Assembly (NCBI RefSeq): GCF_016808335.1
Contig: NC_053149.1
Location: forward strand, 26,843,339-26,907,338
Source: Panicum virgatum
Lineage: Eukaryota > Streptophyta > Magnoliopsida > Poales > Poaceae
Length of the DNA: 64,000 nucleotides
Reading direction: 5' to 3'
The first letter of the stretch is position 1, and every line of letters begins with the position of its first letter. Both the position numbers and the translations under genes were made by a program. This document shows, one piece after another, positions 1 to 12,172 of this stretch. The notes below the pieces were generated by a model. The model ran no database searches and was not told where the DNA came from. It saw only the letters and a list, made by a program, of their open reading frames with translations.

Positions 1-77
1 AAAAAGGAGTTTCAATTCACTCATTCATTCAGGCATGAACTTCGTTATATAATTATTGCAATATATTATATACTTAC

Positions 78-1283
78 CATGACACCATGTACACCAGGGA
101 TACTGAATAATTCTGCATCATTACCAGAGTCACCACAAACAAGAGTATTGTTCGGTGGCTTTCCACATGAGCTTAGCTTCTTAAGCAGATATGCTAGTGC
201 CTGGCCCTTTCCAGCCCCTTGAGGCAATATATCAAGGTCCTGGCCACCGCTGTATATAATTTTCGCATCTAACTGTTTAGGAAAAAAAAAACAAAGCAGT
301 CAATAATAATGTGGACTCAGAGCACACGTGCCAAAACAGAAACATAATGACATACTCCCTCTGTTTTTATTTACATGTCATATTAGGTTTGTCCTAAGTC
401 AAACTTAGCAAACTTCGACCAAACTTATAGAAAAAATAATAATATTAACAAAAAACAAATTTGTTTCATGGAATCCACCATGAAATATATGCTAATAGTG
501 CATATGTTGGATAGTATAGTTGTTACTATATTTTTCTATAGATCTGGTTAAAATTAGTCAAGTTTGACTTAGGGAACCTAATACGACATGTAAATAAAAA
601 CGGAGGGTGTATGATGCATGGCCCCTCACCCCATGTTTCTCCAACTTCTCGGCAAGAGATTTTATCACTTCCTGGGCACTCTTCTTGTCAACCAAAAAGC
701 TGACCTTGTGTGGACGCTGTTCTGTCTCTGGCTGTATCCATGCAAATGTACAATAACAAGGCATTATTAGTTTACAACCAAAAAGGAGTTAAAGAGAAAT
801 AATGCATGCAGCATAACAAACCTGAAGCTTCAGTTCAGAAAAGCTCGCAGTTTCCTGTACCACAATATTTCTGTCCCACTTATTATTCAGATATTCTTCC
901 CAACCATCATCAGGAACCATTGCCTCGCCATATGTTATCTCAGTGCCCACAGACATGATAGTGATGTCTGGGGTCAGCATAGGCTTCTCTTTCCTCAATT
1001 CCTTATAGAGAGTAGGCGACCGTCCAGTTGAAAAGACAAGTAGAGAATCCTGACAGTAAACGGACTCCCACAGGGCAGCAAACCTAAGCAAGGACAAGTT
1101 CTCCTCATCATGGTGATCAACCTGCAAGTTTCAGCCGTACCAAAAAAAACAAAAAATCAACATCGACAACACATACAGATAGGTCAGGATGAATCACGCA
1201 TATGAGCTGAAAGACATACACACCATTGTATGGTCAAGATCTGAAACAATCATAAGACGAGCAGAACCATTGAGTTTATCCAT
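78..1283 (-). CDS. SPP: sucrose-phosphate phosphatase, 5' exons only (gene continues past the left edge)
   Basis: Sucrose-phosphate phosphatase removes phosphate from sucrose-6-phosphate, the last step of sucrose synthesis in the plant cytosol. Four coding exons read leftward: about 1283-1224, 1121-822, 731-630 and 272-78, each with GT/AG borders; a donor at 77/76 leads into an intron that leaves the window. Exon 1 starts [20 protein letters not shown] and contains the HAD-superfamily motif I (DLDHT, nucleophile Asp). Exon 2 has the motif II-like [10 protein letters not shown] and the SVGTEI stretch. Exon 4 has [11 protein letters not shown], the motif III lysine region ([11 protein letters not shown]) and motif [13 protein letters not shown]. 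The family's C-terminal domain would lie outside the window. The start is the first ATG after a 5' UTR splice acceptor. All key HAD residues seen here are intact, so the gene is probably functional. The isoform number cannot be assigned. Confidence 0.95.
353..611. mobile_element. Stowaway-type MITE in an SPP intron
   Basis: A 255 bp element (355-609) lies in the intron between SPP coding exons 3 and 4. Its ends are inverted copies: CTCCCTCTGTTTTTATTTAC on the left, and the complement of a tract ending AAATAAAAACGGAGGGTG on the right. The inverted match continues inward through ACATGTC. It is flanked by the dinucleotide TA on both sides (353-354 and 610-611), as expected for Stowaway/mariner MITEs. 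It has no coding capacity and leaves the splice sites intact. Confidence 0.85.
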
Positions 1284-2400
1284 TTTGGTAACCTGCAAAG
1301 AAGATGGTTATGAACTTGAAAGGAATTAAGCTTTCAGGTCATGATTTAGCTTAAGGCAGTAACTGATAGTTCAATCTATGGCTCGGCATAATTGCAACAC
1401 TGTTAGCTGGTAATAACATCACAAATTGTCGAAGTAGCAATTGAAGTGTTCTTAGAAGGCACGTGGAAACAAATGATGGATTTTGGCTTCTCATGATCTT
1501 AACAGCTTCGCTGAATGTCAAGTTGCAAATTTCATTGAGGAAACTTGTAAATAATGCACTTAACTTCATCCAGGAATTTACTAGGAAGATCATACTTCTG
1601 AGACAGTAAAATACAGAGCCCTGGGTCCAATTTTACAAGAATGTTTCTTATCCTAACAAAACGAGACGTATATGAATTAAAGCAATGTTATCACGCGGTA
1701 CAGCAAAGGAGGTAAGAATTGTCTTGCTAAAACAGCATTATTCAAATCCATAGGCCTGAGGCATCCAATCAATCAAAAAGCAAGGATGATAAATAAATAA
1801 GTAAAATTACAAACTAGACGCGATAAACTCCGAATTTCCTGGCAGCCTAGCTGGGATCATTGATCTTGGGCGCACGGCACTGGGGGTCCAAACAGCGCGG
1901 CAAAGGGCAGCAGGAGCGGGCGCAACGCGTTCTGGAGGATCCAGCGGGAGCCCGCAAAACCATATTGGGGGGAAACAAACTTGATTCGGCGATTAGGGAG
2001 TACTCCACAGCAACGGAAACGCGAAAGACATGAAACGAACGGACGGGCGATTCCATCCGAGCAGGGATCACTTACCGACGAGAGAAGAGATCGATCCGAG
2101 GCCGCGCGGATCCGGACGGGCAGGCGGGACGGAGCGAGGGCGGTGGAGGGGAATGGAGATGGGGAGTGGCGGTGTGGGGTGGGATGTGTTGCGATCCCAA
2201 TTCCGTTGGCGCTTGTTTCGGGGCTCCTCTCCGCTCGGTTTGTGGGCTGCGGTTGGGGAGTCGCCGAGTCGGGAAGAGGGATGGAGGGTGGTGAGACAGA
2301 GGCGCGGCGCTGCCACACGTCCATCCGCTATCGGCATGGGGCGCATCGGTTTATGCCCCCCCGAGATTCGATGCCACACGGCCACCCCTCGAAAAAGGGT
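1284..2400 (-). promoter_or_regulatory. SPP 5' UTR with an intron, and probable promoter side
   Basis: A splice acceptor (TTTGCAG on the minus strand) sits just upstream of the SPP ATG, so the 5' UTR is interrupted by an intron. A good donor, CG|GTAAGTGATCC, lies at 2076/2075, implying a non-coding first exon roughly 2076-2250. This exon is embedded in a GC-rich block (about 1980-2340). The ~790 bp between donor and acceptor holds no gene I can recognise. The transcription start was not located. Confidence 0.6.
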
Positions 2401-3252
2401 TTGGTACGTGTCACCACTCCCCGTAGAAAGATTTATTAAGAGCTTTGAAATTGAAATACTGCTACAGTACTATGCAAATTCCACGCAACAACGTATAAAT
2501 TTACGTTGTCCGTGTGCTGCTGCGTATCCGAGCTGCCGTACCCAGCAATGTGCTTGCAAGAAAGAATACGTTATGCATTATTATGGTTCACAATACATAG
2601 AGGATATTTCAGCGCTGCTAGCGCCCGAACATCCTATACATCGGACTCTGACAAAATGTTAAAATTTACTTAGTGAAACATCAGCGTGAAAACTAATGCA
2701 TAAACAATGACTACATAGTTCAACTCTAGGATAGAAAATTTCCACAACATAAACACTATGCTTCATATAACATTTTTACTTTGACACAGAAAACAATAGT
2801 TGCAATATTAAATGCTTAACTATTGCAATATATATCTGAGCGTCCAATTTTTAAAAAATTTAAAACTTCAGACGTCAGATCTATAGCATTACCGTATATC
2901 TTTTCTAACATCCGCAAGCTATGTACGAGTACGCGCATTACAATTCACACAGGATAAGCAGCACGACAGGTTCCATACTCCCGTTACGTGACAGTTCAAA
3001 GAGGTAATTAATGCCCGTGGTCCGCGCCTCGACTTCTCCTTGGTTCCGTTTCTACAAATTCAAGTCCCCAGCAAATATTGATTACCTTGCATGTTACAGA
3101 ATCCAGGTGCCAAAATAATAGAGGTAAGGGAAAGCCATTGCCATGTGCAATGATGAGATGGCAGTATGGCACCCGCACTACATATTCTCCTGCTTCGTTC
3201 TTCTGTTGGTCTCCTTGCAGCGAATCTTTGTGGACAGGGATCCTCAGATTGA
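2401..3252. other. intergenic spacer and cyclin-L 3' UTR
   Basis: This AT-rich spacer lies between the SPP 5' end and the cyclin-L stop codon. The right part (about 3000-3252) must include the cyclin-L 3' UTR. No transposon ends, RNA gene or convincing open frame was seen. Confidence 0.5.
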
Positions 3253-6200
3253 TCAATGGTGTCTGTGCCGATCCTTTTCACGAGATGAGTGGGAACTATA
3301 GTAGTCACCACGGTCTAAAAGGTACACGAAAGTAAAATGAGAAACATAAATCATGAGTAAAAATAGTTCGGGGCTATATATGAAGGCTGCTGTGCAAATA
3401 TACCATACCTCGTGACGAGTGGTGCCTTGACCTCTCCTTGTCTGAATGTCCTGCATTGGAGATACAGCAAATCTGAGTGTCTCATAGCATGCTTCAAACC
3501 AGATAACTAAAAACCAGGTTGGTTTATTTGCTGCCATACCTGAACTTCTTTCCCTAGAACGTCGTCTCCTGTCCCTTTCACAATCCGAGTCACGGCCCCT
3601 GCTATCACGATCAGAATCCCTACCCCTGCCATCACGGTCCCGGCCTTTTGATCTCTCTCTTTCTCTTTCCCGACTCCGGTCAACACCCGACTCCGATTTC
3701 TCATTCTTCAACTTCGCCGCTGCATCTTGTTTTCCATTGAGTTCAGCAGACAATGCCTTACCTTCATCGTCACTTTTTTCCTTGACCTTGTCTGGTGCAG
3801 CCTTTGTCACCGAATCCTTTTCCTGGCTAGAACTTGAGGGTACAGGGGTTCCCTTATCACTAGCAACAGCACTTGCAGGACTTTCCTGAAAATAAGTGAG
3901 CGTAAATTCAGTAGTCATTCTTAAAAAGGTAAACTCCATGAATCCTCCAATGGTTTTTAGTCAAACTATGTATTAACCTTTGAAACCTGCGGCTCTGGTG
4001 TCCTTCTAACAGTAAAGGAATCATTGTCTTTATATACTGGTATGTACTCTGACTTGGGGAGGCTGTAGAGGTGAGCAAGAACCCGGCAAACTTCTTGGAT
4101 TCCAGCTTCATCAGCATCGAAGACAGTCCACCACGGAGGATCCTCAGGAAGGGCAATACCGCGTCTCCTAGCTGCAGCATACACAACTCCGCATGCTACT
4201 ACTTCACTCTTGAATCGCACACACAGAGTTGTCCTCAAGCTGATGTACCAAAAAAAAATATAGAATATGTTAATAAAAGTGCAAATCCAAATGAACAAAA
4301 AGGAAAATACAAGAAGCCATCTGACAGGATGGTTGATGCACAGGATCTAGTGTGAGACTTTATATTCAAAGTCCAAAGAGATTCTGAATGCCCCATTAGA
4401 AAAAATGCGCCATGGGCAAAATGAATTGAAAATCCCCAAACAAGTCGCAATGGTGTGGTATGTTGTGTTGACGTTGGGACAAAGCTCTTTGTGTTGTACT
4501 TTTTCTTTCTTTCTTGCAAACCTCGCTCTCAGAGCTCAATATTCTGAGATGTATAGTTGTTCAGTATATCCTATTGAAAAGGCCCATCACTTGCTGGTTT
4601 GGGCTATCCATGTTTCCCCTATTTACCCCCTTTATCTTTTGCATACATAGTTGTTCTTTTTCGAACACGCAGAAGAGCTGTATCATTCTTTTCATTAAAG
4701 AAGAAGATGCCTCGTTGCTTTCGTTTATGTATTTGTAATGCTCTCTTCTTTCTACTGCTTGCATCCCCCAAAAGGATAAAAAGTAAAGGGGTTGCCAACA
4801 CTCAGCACAGCAATCATCTACGTGTAGAAAATATATGTTAATATGGATTACAACAACTTGATGACAACAATTTAGTTCATAATAGGATAGAAATGCACTC
4901 CCACAAGTTATGGAACTGGAACTGCTGCCCACAAACTGAAGAGAGTTCCATAGAATAGTGGCTTGCCCAAAAACACACATTGCCTAATAAATTGATTGTG
5001 TGTTTGAGGGGGAAGGGGTTTGGGCTAACGCGGAAGGAAATTGGTGAAAGAAGTTTCTCAATAAATTTCTCAAAATTCATGATCAGGTAGCGTAACAAAG
5101 TCAAAAACAAATAAAGTGAAACATATAAAACTACTTCCTGTGTATCCCTCAAAAACTGAATAAGTAGATTGCATTGTCATCCATGAGTTCAAAAATATTT
5201 ATAATTACAGCAAAATTGACTATTTGGGATCAGAATTACCTATCATTGGCAAGGTTCCATGCCTCTTGAGTCAGCTCAGGGGCTTCAAGCGTTACAAGGT
5301 AGTTCGATATGAACTTATGGGGGTGTTCGACATGGCAAATAAAACCCATCTCCTTCAACAGATGCCGTTCTGTCCTTATCAGATCATGCCTCAGTTCTGA
5401 GTATTTCTGCAGTAAAGGTTAGTGTCAACCAGTCAGTTAGTATAATCATCGGATTCTTCAAAAAGAAGTACACCAACAACATATTAGGATACAATCAATA
5501 AGAATGAGAAAGAAAAAAAAACAGTGATTCTAAATTGATGCCATATATATCAAGCCTAAAAGTGCAGGGAGGTTTCAAAAGAAAAGAAATCAAAATTATG
5601 TTGAGCTGAACAAAATATACCTTTGAGAAGACATCTAAATATTCAATTGGCAAGTTTTCTCTCCTACATTCCATTCTATGGAATACAAATATAATATGCT
5701 TCGATTTTCTAGGGCTCTCCTCCAACTTCCCTGCCAGCCAAACACAGCTAGCAGCAACTCTCTGCGACCACAAGCAAACAGGTCTGTTAGTTAAACTCAG
5801 AAAAAATTAAAAAATAAAAATGGTTCAACAACAGGAACTGAGGACAAAGATATTACCTTTGCACTAAATCGAACAAATGATTTCTTGCAGTAAAAGCGAT
5901 GAAACAATACTTGTGCTGTGGCCATCACTGCTTGTGGTCTTAGGTTAGTCAAGGAATCCAAAAAACAAATAAATTTTAAATACACAGAAAAACAAAATAG
6001 CATGAGGTCCACCTTTGTTCACGGTACATAGCAAATATTTAAAAACTCCAGCAGAGTTATATATTCTTTATGAAAATAATAATTGTATATAATATTCAAA
6101 CAGTGAGTATTGTTAGGAATTGTTATGCCAATCATTTTGATAGTATCAAATTGTCCGCAATGGAAACAAAGTTTTGTACTTCAGTACATCATTTATAGCA

Positions 6201-7065
6201 GATGCTCATCTGTACTGCTTTCTGTAGTTCAAAATCAAATAGAAGATGGCATCAGCTCTTATATTCTCCATGATTCTTTTCTTATTTCGTATTTTTATGG
6301 TTAACAAACAGATAATCTAGATGTGGTAACACCAAAAAGCAGAGTAATAGTGTAGCAACACACTATTCGCTACAGGTATCATTGTATCAACCGAGTATGG
6401 TATTTCATTACCAAGGATAAATCATGAGACAAAATAGCAAATAGATGCGGATCATCCTAACCTGAAAAAATGTGAAAATTGAAGATTTGGTACATAGCAA
6501 TATCAAAGAAAATTCAGAACAAACCAATTATACAATTTATATGACATCAGCGCAGCAGAAAGAAATCCAGAGGCAACTAAATTCATCCAATCACAAGTTA
6601 TCACTAACTATCCAGCTTAATCAAGCAAAGCTGCTAGAATCTTAAATGGAAACACCTCATTGATTAATAACACTATAGAAGCCACAAATCTACCAGACAA
6701 ACTAACCTAATCCCAAGAAAAATCGAGGAAATTATTTCTAGAAGAAAACAAATGACCTATAAATCACACTGAAAGATAGAGCATTCAACGGAAACTAATT
6801 ACCAAACCCTAGAAACCCTAGGATCCTCGAGGAAACCCCGAAGGCCCTAACGAGTGGATTTGGACATAGGGCGGAGGCTGGATTAGCAAGAGGGACTGTA
6901 TGCAAAAGGATACAGCCTGAGGAGGATGCCGCACTCCTGGATGAGGCCGCATCCGTAGACGCGGAGCGCGGTCTCGGTGGCCTCGCTGATCCCATCCTTC
7001 CGCGACGGCGAGTCCCGCAGCTGCTCGTCCGTCAGATAGAAGGTGTCAATCGCCGTGTAGATCAT
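3253..7065 (-). CDS. CYCL1: cyclin-L (arginine/serine-rich, splicing-associated cyclin)
   Basis: L-type cyclins pair with CDK11-type kinases in the nucleus and affect pre-mRNA splicing and transcription. Eight coding exons join in frame with GT/AG borders: 7065-6914, 5938-5857, 5761-5621, 5406-5240, 4239-3978, 3885-3540, 3450-3409 and 3314-3253. They total 418 codons including the stop, giving 417 residues, close to the plant family's usual length. The N-terminus (MIYTAIDTFYLTDEQL) leads into the first cyclin fold, with AVMATAQVLFHRFYCKKSF and VAASCVWLAGKLEE. The second cyclin fold includes TTLCVRFKSEVVACGVVYAA and DPPWWTVFDAD. The C-terminus is a charged RS-type domain (RERERERSKGRDRD and DSDCERDRRRRSRERSS), ending in KDRHRHH. 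The start ATG agrees with the conserved family N-terminus. The gene looks intact. Confidence 0.96.
4650..4960 (-). mobile_element. possible LINE 3'-end remnant in cyclin-L intron 4
   Basis: On the minus strand the segment ends with an ATGATACAGCTCTTCTGC-like stretch followed by GTGTTCGAAAAAG, which resembles 3' tails of grass LINEs as I remember them. No target duplication was found, so this is tentative. Confidence 0.3.
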
Positions 7066-7460
7066 CCTCTACACGGGCCGCCCCACCGCCGTGCGCCTCC
7101 CCCACGGTCGGCCCCGCGCCGCCTCACCGGGCGCCTCTGATCGGGCCGGAGCCGCCCCCGCGCTCCGCCAGGACGACGGCAGCTGCGCGATGCGACGCGC
7201 GGCAGAGAGGGAGGAGAGGAGGCTGACGCCGGCGGGAGTGGCACGGTGAGGGCACGAGGGCGGCGTCGGCGGCGGCGGATGGTCCGAGAAAGCGTGCGCG
7301 GGGAAGGGGATTGAAGAGTCAAGCTCCGCTCGGGAGTCGCGGGGTGCTCGACAACTGCTCGTGTTCTCACGGGGTGTGAGTGTAACGTCGGTTGGAGCAT
7401 CCTTGCGCAATCTGATCCGTCCGTTTCAAAACAACGTCTAGGATACGAGTGCGGCTATGG
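7066..7460 (-). promoter_or_regulatory. cyclin-L upstream region, GC-rich 5' UTR and promoter side
   Basis: A strongly GC-rich block lies immediately upstream of the cyclin-L ATG at 7065, as is common at grass 5' ends. Long open frames here on the minus strand are low-complexity (Arg/Pro/Ser) and are not credible genes. No clear TATA box was picked out. Confidence 0.45.
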
Positions 7461-8100
7461 AGATCGCCTATCGCCTGGTAGCAGTGAAGAAAGGATTTCA
7501 TATGGAACACCGTCGAGATTTGATAATGCCGTCTTTCTACTATCCAATATATATATCTCGCTTCCTCATTCTCCATTGCTCGCTCATATATTCCAGTACC
7601 ATAACGATGGAAGCAGACGGCAAAAGCATGGAGAAGCACGTAGAGGAGGAGGGTATGGAGTCGCACTCAAGTTGCAGACGGGGCGCGTTGTTATACGAGC
7701 CTGCAAACCCGCCTCTCGCAAAATTCTTGTTCTGCAAATTATTTGCAGCTCACAATTGTCTATATTGCAAAGTTTACTGGAAAATACTGGTGCTGATTTG
7801 TTATGAAAAAAATAATACTGTTGACTGACTAATGCTAATTTAGTACGAGAGAACAGTACTATTTATTAGTTGGCTGACCAGGAAAAAAACACAGCTATTG
7901 TCGGCCGCCGCCCACCACCGTCGCAGCTCCACCACCCGCCCATCCTCCCAAGAGCGCATGCATGAACTCCCAGAGCGCACGCTCTCCCGCTGCTCTCACT
8001 CCGGCCACCTGCTTGCTGCCTCCAAGCTCCGGCCGCATCGCCCCTGCATCACCACTCCCTCCACGCTGGCGCTGCAGGCTGCACATGTCATCTTAGAGCA
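7461..8100. other. spacer with no recognised feature
   Basis: The segment mixes AT-rich sequence with a GC-rich part (7900-8090). No transposon ends, RNA gene or homology-bearing frame was recognised. Confidence 0.4.
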
Positions 8101-8239
8101 AAAAAATTAATCTCTAGCAGAGCTTCCAAATATACTGTTATTTTAGTAGGCCTTTCAAATTTCTCTTCCATTCCAATTTGGTGGCTCCCTATTTGGACTG
8201 CCAACTGTGGCCCCACTAATTTTTTTTCCAACTTCCAGC

Positions 8240-9480
8240 AGAGCGGTGCCCGATCCCAGCGCCAGGGCCTAGCCGTCGCCGGCGGCCTCCCTAGCCGCCG
8301 CCGCCAGCCCGCCCGCCTCCGGTTCGCCTCCTCCCCGGATCCGCCGCCGGAGCCGCCGGCGCCTGCTTCTTGCCGGCCGCGGGCGCGGGGAGGCGGCCGC
8401 GGTGCGCGTCCTCCAGGCCGACGCCGCAGCTCCGCGACGTCATTTGGCGGCGGGTAGTCGTCAGGATCCCCAAGGTGAGCTTTTGCTCCTCCTGCGGTTC
8501 TCCTTTGTTTGAAGCTGGCAAGTGCGGTTCTCCTTTGTTTGCTCCTCCTGCGGTTCTTTTGCTTCTTGTTTAGTATTGCCATGTTTAGAGGAAAAACAAT
8601 GTTAATTGTTTGGCTTGCATCAATGATTTGCGGCCAAGTGTCTATTAATCACTGTATTTATCACTGAATTTTTCTGTGGTGCAGGTGCGGTAGATAACTG
8701 AATTGCCTATGCAAGCATAATGAACTGTAACCACTAGCTGACTGAGATATTAAGGTGCAGTAGATAAATGAATTGTCTGCGCAGTATATTCTTGTTTGTT
8801 GGTAGCATGTAGCTTGAGCCCTGAAATATTTTTCTGGATGTCTCTCCTTACTTTTGGTTGAGGATGAGGTGTTGAGCAACGTTGTTTTCGATTAGTAGGC
8901 AGTAAGGGATGGTGAAATATTTGCTGGGAGACATTCAGTTTGCTTGATGAGCTTATTCTGCTCCTCTGTCTGAACTCTGTTACCTGCATGATCATGACCA
9001 AAAGAGGACCTGATGGACCTCTTTTGGTTAAATGAGAAAAGGTAACCTCTTTTGGTTCTGTCACAGACTTTACAATTTCATGAGAGGGCACATAACCTCT
9101 TTTAGCAGTAGCAGCATTCTTTTGCTTCTTGTTTAGTATTGCCATGTTTAGAGGAAAAACAATGCTAATTGTTTGGCTTGCATCAATGATTTGAATCAGA
9201 TGACCCTGTACATTATTGGTCTTGCTTGAGAATGATTGCCTGAGAATGATTTGAATGATTTTGCCTGTAATGCCTGCAAGTTCTGAAATAGTCTAGAATC
9301 AGATGACCCTGTACATTATTGTTTTTGATTTAAAATTAACAAAAGCTTGTTGGGATTATCAGTTTTTGATTTTTCCTTTTGGTGTGCAGTGGAAGGCAGA
9401 GATCCAAGTAGGCGCCCTGGAGGAGGAAGGGAATCGTCAACCTGATGTGCTTCGCTGTAGATGCAGGATTGTCTAGTTTA
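8240..9480 (+). pseudogene. two-exon transcript-like unit, probably a gene fragment
   Basis: A GC-rich exon-like block (about 8240-8475) ends at a good donor, CCCAAG|GTGAGC. A ~910 bp AT-rich intron-like stretch follows, ending TTTTGGTGTGCAG at about 9390. The frame RDVIWRRVVVRIPK before the donor continues in phase after the acceptor (WKAEIQVGALEEEG...) to a TAG near 9475. There is no in-frame ATG after the upstream TAG at 8292, so the unit is not an intact coding gene. I do not recognise the peptide. It could be a non-coding spliced transcript or an exon pair carried by a transposon. Confidence 0.35.
8554..9193. repeat. 77 bp direct repeat, two copies 563 bp apart
   Basis: Positions 8554-8630 and 9117-9193 are the same 77 bases apart from one T/C difference. 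A second short direct repeat (GATGACCCTGTACATTATTG) occurs at about 9200 and 9302 in the same AT-rich stretch. Both lie in the intron-like part of the 8240-9480 unit. Confidence 0.85.
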
Positions 9481-10142
9481 ATTTTTAGCTCATCAAGACT
9501 CTGGTCATGTTCTAAGGCTGGGTTTAATTTTTATGTAATGTGAGGATAATCATATGTTGCCAGTACCATGCACCAATTACCCAAGCTAATGTAATTTTGT
9601 GTGAATCGTGTTCAGTTCTGTGAATCATGTTCAGTTCTGTGAATCATGTATTCTGCGAATTTTGTTCAGTTTTGTTCCGACCAGGCAGTTTAAAAAAATC
9701 ATAGATTATCAGTTCTGAAGTTATCTCTGAACTAAAATCATGGATTATCAGTTCAGATGCTGAACTGACTCTTACGTAGCAGTAACTTCTCATGCCATTT
9801 TTCAGAGCTTATGCAGCATTGCAAAGCTATGCTCACATATTCAGAATTAGCAATGGCCTCACTGCCTCAGAATCAAACTGATGGATCATTCTAACCTGCA
9901 TAAAGGTCATCGGTCACAGCTTAAATTGAGCATGAGTACAAATAAAAAAATCGAGTTCAAATAGATACATTTCATTTATGACTGATAATCCTATATTTAT
10001 TTGGAAATATCTTTGACAGATACAATTTTCTGCTTGTTGGAAATGCTTCCACTTATAATCTGACAGACACATTTCATTTATGACTAAAACCTCGACATAG
10101 TGAGTCTATCTAGCTACATATTACAGTCAAGCTACTAAACCA

Positions 10143-11260
10143 CTACATCTTGGATGCTATCTTGACTTCTGAGGAGGCTATCTCATTGTTCAGGTCCCAG
10201 ATCTTCTGAAGAGGCCCCTGCGACAAGTAAAGCATGTCAATTTCAGTTGAGCAACAGGAAATCGAGCAAACAGGGGAAAGCTATTGAGTTGACTACCAAC
10301 AAGTTCTTCATGACACATATAAAAGTGTCACAGTACTGTCGCTTCACACATGACTGCTGATTGGTCCCGTTTCAAATTTCACTTGACCATTCAGAGCTGA
10401 TAGCATTGTCTACAAACTTAAAGGCCTCTGAATGTTTCTGTATTGTCCATTGTGATGCAATCATGAAGTAAAAAAGGTGCATTAACTAAAGCAGAAAACA
10501 ACATCTTCTGAATAATGAAAGAAACAGTGCATTAACTAAGGTCTGATCCATATGATTCCTAAGCAGAAGATAACCAAATGTGCTGTTAGCTTCAGTTAAG
10601 TAAACCTATCTAATCTAAAGCAAATAAAGCACAAATTAGAGCTGTTAGCTTCAGTTTTTACTGGAATGATGTACTATTTGGATTGTAAGAAACTGCACAG
10701 CAATGGTAAATCGTACTCCATAATGTGAATGTGCTGCATCTCTCGCCCCTTTCTTGTCCCCTTTTTCATGTCTGAACTGAAACATGGCCGGGCCCTTGTA
10801 AAAGCTGGGAGTCCCCTGTCCAAATATAAAAACCTGAGATCATCGTGTGAATTCGGCTTGCCGCTTCAGGTCCGTGATCACCCAGCAGTACTGGTTGTAC
10901 TGCTACCTGAGCAATTTTTTTGCCAAAAACCAGATCCAAGAAAACGTGCTAGTTGTTCAGTTTCAATGGAAGGGGCGAAGGCAAGCGAGCTGACTCACTC
11001 ACCGGGCAGCGGCACGACGATGATGTCCCCGGCGGCGACGTCGGCGGTGGTCGGGAGGCGAGCTGACTCACTCACCGGGCAGCGGCACGACGATGATGTC
11101 CCCGGCGGCGACGTCGGCGGTGGTCGGGAGGCGTCCGTGAGTCGGCGCCGGCGGGGGCAGGGCAAGCTCCAGGCATGGTGTCGTCGGCACCGGACGGCGG
11201 CAATGGGGCGGGCAGGAGCCGACGGGCGCGGCGGCGCAGGGTAGTATAGCGAATTAGCGA
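10143..11260 (-). pseudogene. unidentified minus-strand gene fragment with exon-like pieces
   Basis: Two exon-like pieces face leftward. The right one is GC-rich and reads ...TADVAAGDIIVVPLP up to a GTGAGTGAG donor at 11076/11075. The left one starts after a CGCAG acceptor at 10217, reads GPLQKIWDLNNEIASSEVK... and ends at TAG 10145-10143 (25 codons). The donor and acceptor phases do not match directly, so exons may be missing. The donor-containing exon end is duplicated (see the repeat at 10985-11130). I do not recognise the protein. AT-rich flanks at about 8105-8230 and 11290-11450 resemble weakly similar inverted ends, which would fit a gene-capturing DNA transposon, but no target duplication was found. 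Confidence 0.3.
10985..11130. repeat. 73 bp tandem duplication, two copies
   Basis: Units 10985-11057 and 11058-11130 are the same 73 bases. Each contains the GC-rich coding-like stretch and the GTGAGTGAG splice-donor-like site on the minus strand. Because 73 is not a multiple of three, the duplication shifts any reading frame passing through it. Confidence 0.92.
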
Positions 11261-12172
11261 TGCGCAGATGAGTGTGGCTCGAGGGGAGAATGACAGGTGC
11301 GTCCCAGTTGTCAGTTGTAAAAATAAAAGCCCAATTTACTCAGTCGGTTAGAGTGGAGACTCATATTTGAATGAGTAAAATTTAGAAATAGACTTCTAAA
11401 TGGATATTTAGAATCCAAATTTAACAGTCCTATTGGAGTTACTTTTACCCCTATTCGCTGCTCCCACAACATCGGCCGCGTCGTGCAGGTCGTCTCCGCC
11501 CTAGCTCATCGGCATCGTCCGCATCATGCAGGTTGTCTCTGCCGCTGCTCGTTGGCACCTGACTAACTGACGCAGGTTGTCTATCCTCCCTCTTCCCCAA
11601 AGATGATTGCTGGATCTGCTCATCTAGATCCCCACGGAAATGATTGGCCCACGGCTGAACTTCTTAGACGTGCTTTTTTGCGAAAAAAAATCTAGCTAAG
11701 GCATTTGAATTTCAGATTATTTTGCCAAGCCAAGGTTTTGGATATCTTGCAGTAGCAAAAGTTTGTTTTATGACTACCTGGATTTTGGTATGATTTGCCT
11801 ATGAAAATTTAGGCTTGTAGACTAATAATGTCGTGGACTATGAGAAAAATGTTTCTGACTGTTTATATTTAAGTGTTATGTTACTAACTTCGTCAATGGT
11901 TTTTGTTTTTCACATGTAGAAGCAACCAGATATTGGTCCAGACTTGTTTATTACTCGTGTAGCTATAATTTCCTGCGCATGTTTAGAGTTTAGGCTTCAT
12001 ATTGCAGGTAGCACACTGCATTCAGTTAGCGGGCAGGCTGCTGGCTTGTACACTTCATTTAGCATGCTTGCTCAAGTAATCATGTAATTGTAATTGGATT
12101 TGGAATATCAGTCCTTGTGTAAGCAGTCGTGCTCCTACTAAAAATTCTCATGAATGTTTATGTTTCAGTCAA
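11261..12172. other. spacer with no recognised gene
   Basis: AT-rich sequence with a short GC-rich portion around 11450-11580. I see no transposon ends that pair convincingly and no homology-bearing frame. Confidence 0.4.

Noticed and set aside
1981..2662. Overlapping plus-strand open frames opposite the SPP 5' end
   Set aside because: They are low-complexity Arg/Gly-rich frames in a GC-rich 5' UTR region, with no domain.
8105..11450. Confirmed Mutator-like element
   Set aside because: The AT-rich flanks are only weakly similar in inverted orientation and the flanking 9-mers do not match, so it is kept only as a candidate.
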